NCBI RefSeq assembly: GCF_020711235.1
Contig: NZ_JAJFAV010000001.1
Location: forward strand, 124,001-188,000
Origin: Hymenobacter sp. 15J16-1T3B
Lineage (GTDB): Bacteria > Bacteroidota > Bacteroidia > Cytophagales > Hymenobacteraceae
Direction of reading: 5' to 3'
Length of the DNA: 64,000 nt
A program made the translations under genes and the position numbers. Under the pieces are notes generated by a model. The model was not told where the DNA came from, did no database searches, and was given only the letters and a program-made list of their open reading frames with translations. Shown here piece by piece: positions 34,490 to 42,485 of this stretch (its first letter is position 1; each line of letters starts with the position of its first letter).

Positions 34490-34708
34490 TTACGGATAAT
34501 CTTGGGTCTGACCATAAGAATTGTGGGCTAAAAGCAAGGCGCCAAGAAGTTCGCAAGTAGCAAACCCGAGTGCGCAAAAGCTGATACCGAAAAGCCCCAA
34601 AACCAGAACGACCGATTTTGGAGGAGCCACTGCAAAAAGGCCAAGCTGAATTGCATCCCCAACCGAAGCGGAAAAGGCTACAAAACCGACTTTAACATGA
34701 ATCAGCAA
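34490..34708 (-). CDS. Doubtful 72-residue membrane protein in an AT-richer gap
   Basis: An open frame of 72 codons from a TTG at 34708, with two hydrophobic stretches (VGFVAFSASV and VVLVLGLFGISFCALGFATCELLGALLL). It lies in a stretch visibly richer in A and T than its neighbours. No homologue is recognised and the start is weak. TAATTTTG (34718-34711) resembles a -7 box but sits too close to the start. It could be a real small membrane protein, a remnant, or chance. Confidence 0.25.
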   Translation of the reverse strand: MLIHVKVGFVAFSASVGDAIQLGLFAVAPPKSVVLVLGLFGISFCALGFATCELLGALLLAHNSYGQTQDYP

Positions 34709-34892
34709 ATCAAAATTATAACAAAAAGCATAACAGGTAACTATTCAAAGCATCAACCCGCGTGGCGTCTTTGCCAACGGCGCTGATTCCTCGCCGAACG
34801 GCAGCAGCCCGCCATGCATCACCTCACTTCGGTTGATACATCTGCTCAACTCTGGGATGCACCTTTCGATTTTTCCCAGCCAAATAAGCTTT

Positions 34893-37394
34893 CTACTCGG
34901 CCACAAATACGCGCTTGACCCGCTCGCTCACGTTGGTCAACAGCTCATAGGGAATGGTGCCAATGCGCGCTGCCAGTTCCGTCAGCGGCAGGCCGGCGCC
35001 GAAGAGCACGGCCGCGTCGCCTTCCTGCACGTCGGGAATGGCGGTGACGTCGACCATGCACATATCCATGCACACGTTGCCGATGATGGGCGCGCGCCGG
35101 CCGCGGATGAGCACCTCGCCCCCACCCCGCGAAAAGCGCCGGTCGTAGCCGTCGGCGTAGCCGATGGCCAGGGTGGCAATGCGCCGGTCGTGGTCGGCGG
35201 CCTCGCCGCGGCGGCCGTAGCCTACCGTTTCGCCCGCTGGCAGCCGCTTGAGCTGCGACACGGTGGTGCGCAGGGTGCTGACGGGTTGTAGGGCCTCGGG
35301 CGCCAGGCCGGCCGCCTCCACCCCGTAAAGACCGATGCCGAGCCGCACCATGTCGAACTGCGCTTCGGGGAAGCGCATGATGCCCGGTGAGTTCAGCGCA
35401 TGCTTGATGACGGGGTAGCCCAGGGCTTCTTCGAGACGGGCCGTCATGCGCTGGAAGGCCGCCAGCTGCCGGGCAGAAAAGTCGTTGTGCTGGGCTTCGT
35501 CGGCGCCGGCCAGGTGGGTTAGCGCACTGGCCACGCGCAGGGTGCCGGCGTGGCGCTGCAGCAGGGGCAGCAGCTCGGGCAGGTCGTCCTCGGCAAAGCC
35601 CAGGCGGCGCATGCCCGTGTCGAGCTTGAGGTGAATGGCGGGCAACGGCCCGTCTTCGGCGGCCAGCAGGTACTCGCGCAGCCGGGCGAAGGAGTAGATT
35701 TCGGGCTCCAGGTGGTACTGGCGCAGCAGGGCAAAGGAATCCGGCGAGGGGTTCATCACCATCAGCGGCAGCGAAATGCCGTGCTCCCGCAACTGCACGC
35801 CCTCGTCGGTGTAGGCCACGGCGAGGTAATCGACGCGGTGAAACTCCAGCAGGCTGGCCACTTCGTAGGAGCCGCTGCCGTAGGCAAAGGCCTTGACCAT
35901 GACCATCAGCCGGGTGCCGGGCTGCAAGCGGGCGCGGTAGTAGTTGAGGTTGTGCACCAGGGCGTCGAGGTTGACTTCGAGCACGGTGCCGTGAATCTGG
36001 CGCTGAAAGGCCGTCACCACCCGCTCGAACTCAAAGCGCCGGGCTCCTTTCACCAGAATCGTCTCGTGGCGGAAGTAGTCGGGCCGAAACCAGCGCAGCA
36101 GGGCGGCGGTATCGGGGAAGAAGGCGCACTCGGGCACGGCCGCGCGCAGCGTTTCGGCGTGCCGGCCGATTTCGGGGCCCACGGCCAGCAGGCGCTGCAC
36201 GCCGTGGCGTCGGGCTAGCTCGGCCACGCGCTGGTACAGCTCTCCGGCCGGCAAGCCCGATTCGAGCACGTCGGAAAGGATGAGGGTGTGCCGGTCGCGC
36301 CGGGGCTGGCGGCGCAGGGCGTCCAGGGCCAGGTCGAGGCCGGTTAGGTCGTTGTTGTAGGTGTCGTCGAGGACGTAGCAGTCGTGAATGGCCTGCTTCA
36401 TTTCCAGGCGCATGGCCACCGGCTGCAGGCGCAGCAGGCGGCGCTGCACCTCGGCGGCGGGAAGCCCACGCCAGAGCAGCACCGCGAGGCAGTGCAGGGC
36501 ATTTTCCACGGAGGGCTCGTCGGCGAAGGGCAGGGTAAACGGGTGCTCGGCCTGCTCGTAGCGCACGTGGGCCAGGGTTTGGCCTGGGTCGGCGCCGGCC
36601 TCCGCACGCACCTGCACCTGGGCTTCGGCGGCGCCTTGCCGCGTCCAGGTCACTCGTTGCACCGCCGCGGGCAGATCCTGGGCCGCTTCGTGCACCTCAG
36701 CGTGGTCGTGGCAGTAAAACAGCGTCTCGACGTGGCGAAACAGCTGCATCTTCTCGGCCGCTTTCTGCGGGCGCGAAGCAAAGCCCGCGTCGTGGGCCGG
36801 GCCGAGGTTGGTGAACAAGCCCAGCGTGGGCTGAATGACGGCGGCCAGCCGCTGCATCTCGCCCGGCTCGGAAATGCCCGCCTCGAAGATGCCCAAGGTG
36901 TGCGCCGGGCGCAGCTCCCACACGCTCAGCGGCACGCCCACCTGCGAGTTGTAGGAGCGCGGCGAGCGGCAAATCAGCTCGTCGGGGCTCAGCAGTTGGG
37001 CTAGCCACTCCTTCACAATGGTCTTGCCGTTGGAGCCCGTCACGGCCAGCACCGGCAGCTGCGGAAACTCGGCCCGGTGCGCCGCGGCCGTGGCCTGCAG
37101 CGCCGCCAAGCTGTCGGCCGCCAGCACAAACCCCGCCCCCGGGTACTGCGCCGCGCCGCCCGGAATCAGCTCGGCCCGGTCCACCAGAAACAGCCGCACG
37201 CCCTGCTGGTACAGCTCGGGCAGGTACTGGTGGCCGTCGTGGTGGGGGCCGCGCAGGGCCACGAACAGCGTGCCGGCGGCCTGCACCACGCGGCGGCTGT
37301 CGAGCAGCAACGTGAGCACGGGCGCGGCGGCATCGGCCGGGGCTTGGAGCAGCGCGCCGCCGGTCAGGGCGGGCAGGTCGGCGAAGGTGAGCAT
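34893..37394 (-). CDS. Bifunctional MurF/alanine racemase fusion
   Basis: 833 residues from the ATG at 37394 (MLTFADLPALTGG). The upstream extension overlaps a repeat and is not used. Residues 1-450 are UDP-MurNAc-tripeptide D-alanyl-D-alanine ligase: TLFVALRGPHHDGHQYL, the ATP-binding VTGSNGKTIVKEW, CRSPRSYNSQVGVPLSV, and DDTYNNDLTGLDLALDAL. About 460-833 are alanine racemase: the PLP lysine in MVKAFAYGSGSYE near residue 500, GMRRLGF, GIGLYGVE and GYADGYDRRF. One polypeptide therefore makes D-alanine and attaches D-Ala-D-Ala to the peptidoglycan precursor. The MurF-Alr fusion is known in Bacteroidota. A TACCTTTG element is at 37423-37416. Confidence 0.95.
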   Translation of the reverse strand: MLTFADLPALTGGALLQAPADAAAPVLTLLLDSRRVVQAAGTLFVALRGPHHDGHQYLPELYQQGVRLFLVDRAELIPGGAAQYPGAGFVLAADSLAALQATAAAHRAEFPQLPVLAVTGSNGKTIVKEWLAQLLSPDELICRSPRSYNSQVGVPLSVWELRPAHTLGIFEAGISEPGEMQRLAAVIQPTLGLFTNLGPAHDAGFASRPQKAAEKMQLFRHVETLFYCHDHAEVHEAAQDLPAAVQRVTWTRQGAAEAQVQVRAEAGADPGQTLAHVRYEQAEHPFTLPFADEPSVENALHCLAVLLWRGLPAAEVQRRLLRLQPVAMRLEMKQAIHDCYVLDDTYNNDLTGLDLALDALRRQPRRDRHTLILSDVLESGLPAGELYQRVAELARRHGVQRLLAVGPEIGRHAETLRAAVPECAFFPDTAALLRWFRPDYFRHETILVKGARRFEFERVVTAFQRQIHGTVLEVNLDALVHNLNYYRARLQPGTRLMVMVKAFAYGSGSYEVASLLEFHRVDYLAVAYTDEGVQLREHGISLPLMVMNPSPDSFALLRQYHLEPEIYSFARLREYLLAAEDGPLPAIHLKLDTGMRRLGFAEDDLPELLPLLQRHAGTLRVASALTHLAGADEAQHNDFSARQLAAFQRMTARLEEALGYPVIKHALNSPGIMRFPEAQFDMVRLGIGLYGVEAAGLAPEALQPVSTLRTTVSQLKRLPAGETVGYGRRGEAADHDRRIATLAIGYADGYDRRFSRGGGEVLIRGRRAPIIGNVCMDMCMVDVTAIPDVQEGDAAVLFGAGLPLTELAARIGTIPYELLTNVSERVKRVFVAE

Positions 37395-37696
37395 GGCAGG
37401 GCGAGGTTCCGCCCGCAAAGGTAGACCCACGGAGTAGAATGGATGGCGGGAAGGCTGCCGACGGTTTACCCCGCAGTCATTGCGAGCGAAGCGCGGCAAT
37501 CGGTCCTGGCCAAGGTGCTAACCCCAAAATGAGCACCGCCCGAAGCGTCCGTTGTGCAGATTCTGGCGGTGCCGTTTTCGGTCTGTGGGTATTGCGTCGG
37601 CGGTGCTGCTAGAGGAAGGATTGCTTCGCTCTGCTCGCAATGACAGCCAGTGCAGCCGTTTGCTGGCGCACTGGCTTTTGCTTCTTCTAACCTAGC
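37395..37696. other. Gene-free gap upstream of murF-alr
   Basis: 302 nt with no credible gene. It holds a TACCTTTG -7-like element (37423-37416) near murF-alr and, from 37476 to 37644, a short element with imperfect terminal inverted repeats (listed separately). Confidence 0.7.
37476..37644. repeat. 169-bp element with imperfect 26-bp terminal inverted repeats
   Basis: Left end 37476-37501 reads GTCATTGCGAGCGAAGCG and onwards. The right end 37619-37644, read in reverse, begins GTCATTGCGAGCAGAGCG. The outer 12 bases and last 5 bases match exactly. The interior contains further complementary pieces (GCACCGCC and GGCGGTGC), so the whole unit can fold. It encodes nothing. GTCATTGCGAGCGAAGCG-type sequences are, from memory, frequent dispersed intergenic repeats in Bacteroidota and other phyla. 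It resembles a MITE or palindromic repeat. Confidence 0.75.
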
Positions 37697-40339
37697 CTAG
37701 AAACCAATGCCGATGCGGAAGCCGTGCGTCAGCTTATTGCCCTGCTGAAAGGCCGTGTAGTAATCGAAGCGCGCGAGTTTAAAGATGTGCTCGATGCCGG
37801 CGCCCAGCTCCACGTACTGCCCGGCGGTGGGCGTGTAGAGGTAGTTTACCGAGCCGACTTCCTGCCACTTTAGGCGGCGCATCAGCGGGATTTTGTTTAG
37901 GAAAAAGCCGTTGAAGTGGTGGTCGAAGTGGCCTTCCACGAACCGCTCCCGCGTGGCGTATTTGTAGTAGTCGAGCAGCTGAAAACGGGAGAAGTCGGCA
38001 GCGAGAAAGAAGCGGTTACCCGAAAACTGCCGGTAGTCCATGAACTGCAGCTGGGGCTTGCCCAGGAAGCCGCCCGCGCTGAGGCGGTAGGAGCTGGTGC
38101 CGAGCAGCCCGAACTGCACCGTCTGCCGCATGCCCGCTTCCAGGAAGGTGTAGCGCACGTCGGAGCCGGGCGCGTGCCAGCCCTGCCGCCAGGTCAGGCG
38201 GAACGTGGGGTAGCGCGAGCCTAGGTTGATTTTGCCGTCTGGGCGGGTAATGTAGCGCTGCCCCGGCCGCCAGCTCACCCACAGCTCCGAGCTCAGGGCC
38301 CGGCTGCGGCCGAAACCGGTGCCGCCGGGCAGCTCCAGGGCCACCGGATCATTGGACGTGAAGGCTCGGCCCGGAATATCGCGGATGAGGTTGATGGTCG
38401 AGTTTTCCAGCTCGCGCCGGTCGAAGTAGCTTACCGCCCCGCGCACCTGCAGGCCGTTGATGACCTCGGTGAGGTAGCCAATTTCGGCCCCGCGGCGCTG
38501 GTAATACTTGGCGTAGTTGTGGTTGCGAAACAGCGTGGCCGAGGTATTGATAATCGGCGTGAGCTGGGTGTTCGGGTCGAAGTTTTCGACGGTGCGGCCC
38601 ACCTGCAGCTGCCAGCGGGCCAGCTTGGTGGCACTGTGCTGCCAGTTGATTTCCACCGAGGGGCTGAAGAGCTTGGCTGCCACGCCGTAGCGCAGGGTCG
38701 GCGTGAGCCAGAAGCGCCGCTCGTCGTCGGTGTAGCGCGAATACGTCACTTCGGGGCTGATGATGGTGCCCTCCACGGTGCTGTACTGCAGCATGTACAC
38801 CAGCGGCTTGACGGCGTACGATTCCTTTTTGTGGGTGTTGTTGTAGCGGTAGCCCAGCGAGATGAACTGGTTCAGGTTGAACTTATTCCGGATGCGGTCC
38901 AGCGAATCCTGGTAGGGCTTGGAGTTGCGGATGACCTCGGTGCTGTCCTTCACGTGGTAGTCCTTCACCTCCTCGTCGGTTAGCGGCACCGGCCGGATTT
39001 GGGCCCAGTAGGCGCTGTCCCGCTCGTTGGCGCCCTTCTCCACGCGCATTACCTCGCCGGCGGCCAGCTTTTCCACGTCCAGCAGCTCGCCGCGGCGCCC
39101 GGCCGAGTCGACGGCCGCCTGCACAGCTTTGCGGCTCTGGCGCTTGGCCTGCCGGCTGGCTTGGCGGGCCGCCGGGCGCTGCAGCTTGGCTTCGGCCACA
39201 GTTTCGGCGTGCACGGGCTCGTTAGCCGGAGCGGCGGGGGCCGGCGCGGCGGGCTCGGGCCGGCTGGGGTAGGTCGGCGTGACGCGGTACTGCGAGAAGA
39301 CGGCCGTCAGGTAGGCGTTGCCCTTGAAGCCGAAGGCCGAAATGTTGGCCGTCAGCGTCTGGCTCTGCATCACCCACACGTGCGGGGCACCGGGTGCGGG
39401 CACGAACTGCTGGTCGATGCGCACGTTGTCGACGTAATCGAGCTGGGCGTCCTCGTTCAGGCTAAGCGACACCGAATGCAGCCGCCAGGTGCCGTCGACC
39501 ACGAAAATGTGGCCGGTAAACACCGGGTCGGTGCGGCGGCGCGGAATCACGCGGATTTTGTGAATCAGCTGCCCGTCCTGCATGGTGCTGCCCTCCAGCA
39601 CGTATTGGTAGAACAAAAAGGCGTTGGGGGCAATGGGCGACACGAAGCCGCGCTCCGAAAACACTTTCAGCACCGGGTTGTAAAAGCTCAGGCCGCGGCC
39701 CGCCCCGGCGCGGTTCAGGCTGAAGGCCTTGGCGTCGCCGCTGACGCGGGAGGATATCATGCGCTCCTTCACCACGTTGGGCTGCTGAAACGATACCTCC
39801 GACACCGACTCCGAGAGGTAAATGATGCCCGGCTTCAGATCGGGCCCGACCTTGAACATGCCCAGCACCTTGCTCGGCACGTCCTTGAGCCGGGCCAGCG
39901 CCTTGATGTAGCCGCGGGCCGTAAAGCGGGCCACCTCGCGCTTGTGGTAGGTGCGCCAGTCCATGGCGTGCTGCACGATGGCGTAGGCCGGGTCGCGGTC
40001 CTTGGCGCGCACCACCACCTCGCGCAGCTGGTACTGCTCGGGCGTCAGCGTCACGTTCAAGGTGGTTACCGTGTCGCCGCCCTGCACGCGCACCGGCTGC
40101 AGCAAGGGCTTGTAGCCCACGAACTGAAATACCAGCTCGTAGCGCCCGGCGGCCAGCGGCAGCTGGTAGTTGCCCTGCTCGTTGGAGGCCGTGTTGGTGG
40201 TCGTGCCCTTCACGGCCACGTTGGCGAAGCCCAGCGGCTGCCCCTTGGGGTCGGTAATGCGCCCGCGCACGATGCCGGCCGAGGCCAGCGCGGGCAACAG
40301 GCTCAGCCAAAGCAATAAATAAGGTAACTGACGCAGCAT
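37697..40339 (-). CDS. DUF5686 outer membrane protein with carboxypeptidase-regulatory domain
   Basis: 880 residues. After a signal peptide (ends ASAG), residues 23-105 form a CarboxypepD_reg domain (GRITDPKGQPLGFANVAVKGTTTNTASNEQGNYQLPL). The DUF5686 region follows (VVVRAKDRDPAYAIVQHAMDWR is its recognisable opening) with a lysine/alanine/arginine-rich insertion at about 365-425. The C-terminal 350 residues look like a large beta-barrel and end RIGIGF, giving a terminal phenylalanine. Such proteins are common in Bacteroidota and are predicted TonB-independent outer membrane barrels of unknown function. No partner lies beside it. The long upstream gap (40340-40948) should contain its promoter, but only a degenerate TACCTTGC is visible at about 40362. 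Confidence 0.88.
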   Translation of the reverse strand: MLRQLPYLLLWLSLLPALASAGIVRGRITDPKGQPLGFANVAVKGTTTNTASNEQGNYQLPLAAGRYELVFQFVGYKPLLQPVRVQGGDTVTTLNVTLTPEQYQLREVVVRAKDRDPAYAIVQHAMDWRTYHKREVARFTARGYIKALARLKDVPSKVLGMFKVGPDLKPGIIYLSESVSEVSFQQPNVVKERMISSRVSGDAKAFSLNRAGAGRGLSFYNPVLKVFSERGFVSPIAPNAFLFYQYVLEGSTMQDGQLIHKIRVIPRRRTDPVFTGHIFVVDGTWRLHSVSLSLNEDAQLDYVDNVRIDQQFVPAPGAPHVWVMQSQTLTANISAFGFKGNAYLTAVFSQYRVTPTYPSRPEPAAPAPAAPANEPVHAETVAEAKLQRPAARQASRQAKRQSRKAVQAAVDSAGRRGELLDVEKLAAGEVMRVEKGANERDSAYWAQIRPVPLTDEEVKDYHVKDSTEVIRNSKPYQDSLDRIRNKFNLNQFISLGYRYNNTHKKESYAVKPLVYMLQYSTVEGTIISPEVTYSRYTDDERRFWLTPTLRYGVAAKLFSPSVEINWQHSATKLARWQLQVGRTVENFDPNTQLTPIINTSATLFRNHNYAKYYQRRGAEIGYLTEVINGLQVRGAVSYFDRRELENSTINLIRDIPGRAFTSNDPVALELPGGTGFGRSRALSSELWVSWRPGQRYITRPDGKINLGSRYPTFRLTWRQGWHAPGSDVRYTFLEAGMRQTVQFGLLGTSSYRLSAGGFLGKPQLQFMDYRQFSGNRFFLAADFSRFQLLDYYKYATRERFVEGHFDHHFNGFFLNKIPLMRRLKWQEVGSVNYLYTPTAGQYVELGAGIEHIFKLARFDYYTAFQQGNKLTHGFRIGIGF

Positions 40340-40629
40340 AAACCGACCGTAAAGAGGCGAGGCAAGGTAGGAAGTAGATTACCGAAGCCGCCGAGTCGTT
40401 GCCCGCTCCGCTGCAATTTTTTGATTCACACCCGCCGCGGCCGATTCAGCCCTCCAACTCGCCCTTGAAAATATGCTGATACTGCTACCGGCCGCCGCCG
40501 GGTGCCGCCAGTGATTGTTTGCTCACGCCGGCGGCTAGCAACTCGCTCAGGGCCATAGTATCGCACAATCCGGCCGGACAAACAACATTAAATGACCAGT
40601 ATAAACCGGTGGCAGATTTTCAGCGCTAC

Positions 40630-40666
40630 CGGGCGGTTCGCTGCAAGGTTCGCAGCAAACCGCCCG
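40630..40666. repeat. Near-perfect 15-bp hairpin
   Basis: CGGGCGGTTCGCTGC (40630-40644) pairs with GCAGCAAACCGCCCG (40652-40666) with one mismatch, loop of 7 nt. No T tract follows on either strand. It may be part of a leader, a protein-binding site, or a degenerate terminator for the minus-strand side. Confidence 0.55.
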
Positions 40667-40718
40667 GTTCGTTTGTAACTGGCCGGCAACGGATATTAAT
40701 TCCTTAATATTGTGTGAA

Positions 40719-40853
40719 ATGTGACGACTGCGTATTACCTTGCCGCAGTCGAACCCAAAGAACCTCTGCTGGTTCATCTGGTTTTGTTTTTTGGATTCAA
40801 CTTGTTTATGTGAGCGAACAGCCGCCGCCTTCTGGGCGGCGGCTGTTTTTTTG
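40719..40853 (+). ncRNA. Candidate intergenic small RNA
   Basis: Three stem-loops in a row on the plus strand. Stem 1 is CGACTGCG (40725-40732) with CGCAGTCG (40744-40751). Stem 2 is GAACC (40760-40764) with GGTTC (40771-40775). Stem 3 is a 13-bp perfect stem (40817-40829 with 40835-40847) followed by a run of T. The unit ends about 95 nt before recX and contains no credible reading frame. TAATATTG at 40705-40712 is one mismatch from the -7 consensus, but no -33 element was found at proper spacing. It could instead be a long 5' leader or an attenuator for recX. It was not matched to a known RNA family. Confidence 0.5.
40817..40853 (+). terminator. Intrinsic terminator of the candidate small RNA
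   Basis: AACAGCCGCCGCC (40817-40829) and GGCGGCGGCTGTT (40835-40847) form a 13-bp stem with a 5-nt loop, continued by T residues to about 40852. No plus-strand gene lies upstream, so something untranslated must be its client. Confidence 0.85.
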
Positions 40854-40948
40854 GCCTATTCCAATTTGCGCAGCTTCGGCACCGGCGGCTGCGTAAGCCC
40901 TCACTGACACCCCCGCACCAACCGCGGCCCCGCGGCCGCCCTCCGCTC

Positions 40949-41458
40949 ATGCCCCCCCTCGACGACCAGGCCCCGCGCAAGCGCAAAACCTACACGCCCG
41001 GCGAAGCCCTGCCGAAAATTGCCGCCTACTGCGCCTACCAGGAACGCAGTTCCAAGGAAGTGGAAGACAAGCTGCGCAGCTACGGCCTCGACGAAGACGA
41101 CGCCGGCGAAATCATGATTCGGCTGGTGCGCGAAAAGCTGCTCGACGACGAGCGGTTTGCCCGTTCCTTCGTGCGCGGCAAGCACCGGCTGAAGAAGTGG
41201 GGCCGCCGCCGCATCCGGCTGGAACTCAAGCAGCGCGGCATCTCGGAGTACTGCATCAAAGCCGGCCTGAGCGAAATTGACGGCGACGAGTACTACCAGA
41301 ACCTGAAGGAACTGCTGGAAAAGAAAAACGCCCTGGAAAAGGAGCCGCACCCCTACAAGCGTCGCCAGAAGCTCCTGACCTACGCCACCCAGAAGGGCTA
41401 CGAAACCGAGTTCATCCAAGACGCGCTCAACGAGGTGCTGGGCGGCGACGCAGACTAG
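40949..41458 (+). CDS. recX: RecX family regulatory protein
   Basis: 169 residues, ATG at 40949. It is built of three-helix RecX repeats: YTPGEALPKIAAYCAYQERSSKEVEDKLRSYGLDEDDAGEIMIRLVREKLLDDERFARSFVRGKHRLKKW is the canonical first half in pattern, followed by GRRRIRLELKQRGISEYCI. RecX binds RecA and limits filament growth, so it modulates recombination and SOS. No recA lies nearby in the window. It follows the candidate small RNA, whose terminator would insulate it from upstream transcription. Confidence 0.9.
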   Translation: MPPLDDQAPRKRKTYTPGEALPKIAAYCAYQERSSKEVEDKLRSYGLDEDDAGEIMIRLVREKLLDDERFARSFVRGKHRLKKWGRRRIRLELKQRGISEYCIKAGLSEIDGDEYYQNLKELLEKKNALEKEPHPYKRRQKLLTYATQKGYETEFIQDALNEVLGGDAD

Positions 41459-41528
41459 GCGCTCCGTCGCCGGTGTCCATCAGCGGGCGCGTTGAAGGCA
41501 CGCTCCCCCTACACGGCCCCTGGCGGGT

Positions 41529-42083
41529 TCAGTCGAAGGTGATGCCGAAGCGGGCGGCTACGGTTGCCAGGCGCGCTACGTCGGGGCCTTCTGGAGGCAG
41601 CGGCGGCACGATGAGGGCGCGTGCCGGCTCGCTCAGCGCCCCGTAGAAATGCTCGAGCCCGGCGGGCGCCACGTGCAGCAGCACGCGGGCATAATCCGAT
41701 TCCAAGCGGTACCAATGCCGGCGGTTGCGGGGCAGGTGCACAGTGTCGCCGGGGCCAGCAAGCAGCTCCTCGTTGTCCACGTAAAAGCGCAAACGGCCTT
41801 CCAGCACCACGTAGGTTTCGTCTTCACGGCGGTGCGTGTGCGCGGGCAGCTCGCAGCCGCGCTGCAGGCACACGTCGAGCAGGGCAAACTCGCCCAGGGA
41901 ATCGGCACCGGTGACCAGCGGCGTAACCAAGCTACCCTCATGCCACAGAGAACTTTCCAGGCAGCGCCGCCGCAGCCGGGGCTGGCGACTGGGCATCAGC
42001 GTAGTTTCCACAATTTCGATGGGCTCCTGGGCGGTTGCAGGCGTGGGGAAGGCGGTGGCAGCAACGGTTTGCATAGCGAGCAT
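41529..42083 (-). CDS. Cupin-domain protein
   Basis: 184 residues from the ATG at 42083 (an ATG three codons later is possible). Two regions are visible: an N-terminal part up to about residue 55, then a cupin fold with both motifs. Motif 1 is CELPAHTHRREDETYVVLEGRLRFY with metal ligands His/His/Glu. Motif 2 is LAGPGDTVHLPRNRRHWYRLES with a further His. The layout resembles quercetin 2,3-dioxygenase-like or sugar-isomerase-like single cupins, many of which bind a metal but lack known substrates. No signal peptide is evident. The gene is isolated and convergent with recX across a 70-nt gap. Confidence 0.8.
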   Translation of the reverse strand: MLAMQTVAATAFPTPATAQEPIEIVETTLMPSRQPRLRRRCLESSLWHEGSLVTPLVTGADSLGEFALLDVCLQRGCELPAHTHRREDETYVVLEGRLRFYVDNEELLAGPGDTVHLPRNRRHWYRLESDYARVLLHVAPAGLEHFYGALSEPARALIVPPLPPEGPDVARLATVAARFGITFD

Positions 42084-42485
42084 GACTAAGTGGGGAATGT
42101 GGCCAAAGCTACCCCCTGCCCCGCCGGCCGTCAAGCAGCGGGCATCACATGAAATACTGCGCCCCGGGCCTCCAGCGGCCGCAATGGCCCTCTAGCTGTC
42201 GGCAGGGCCGTTGGCTAGGCCAGCGGCATCACATCATCGTGTTAGGGAGGCGTCGGGGCAGGTGGGGCGGACCACAGAATTCCTCAAGCCCGGTATCGTT
42301 TGGCGCAGCCGGATTATTACATTTACCCGATATTATATAAGGCTTCTTCGGCGGCACTGCCCGGCCCCTCTTCACTGGGCCCAGCGCCCGCATGGCTGCC
42401 CGACCTAGCTTGCGCGGTGCTTGTCATCCCGGAGCAGGCTGGTAGTTAGCCCCAGGCTCTCTGCTTTCCACCAACCCTCTCTTTT
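42084..42485. other. 402-nt gene-free region before the FG-GAP/T9SS gene
   Basis: It must hold the divergent promoters of the cupin gene and of the 42486 gene, but no TAnnTTTG with a proper -33 partner was found by eye. A short direct repeat, AGCGG(G)CATCACAT, occurs near 42137 and 42224. Nothing else notable. Confidence 0.5.

Larger units (their letters stand above)
40340..40948. other. 609-nt gene-free region between DUF5686 and recX
   Basis: No convincing gene. It contains a GC-rich hairpin (40630-40666), then at 40719-40853 three successive stem-loops ending in a textbook intrinsic terminator. Those are described separately as a candidate small RNA. Short open frames here lack starts and conserved features. 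Confidence 0.65.

Noticed and set aside
35550-36218. Plus-strand frame of 222 codons inside murF-alr
   Set aside because: Lies opposite the well-supported MurF-Alr protein and lacks any family features.
37476-37644. Insertion sequence with a transposase
   Set aside because: Terminal inverted repeats are present but only about 170 bp separate them and no transposase is encoded, so only a MITE-like element is reported.
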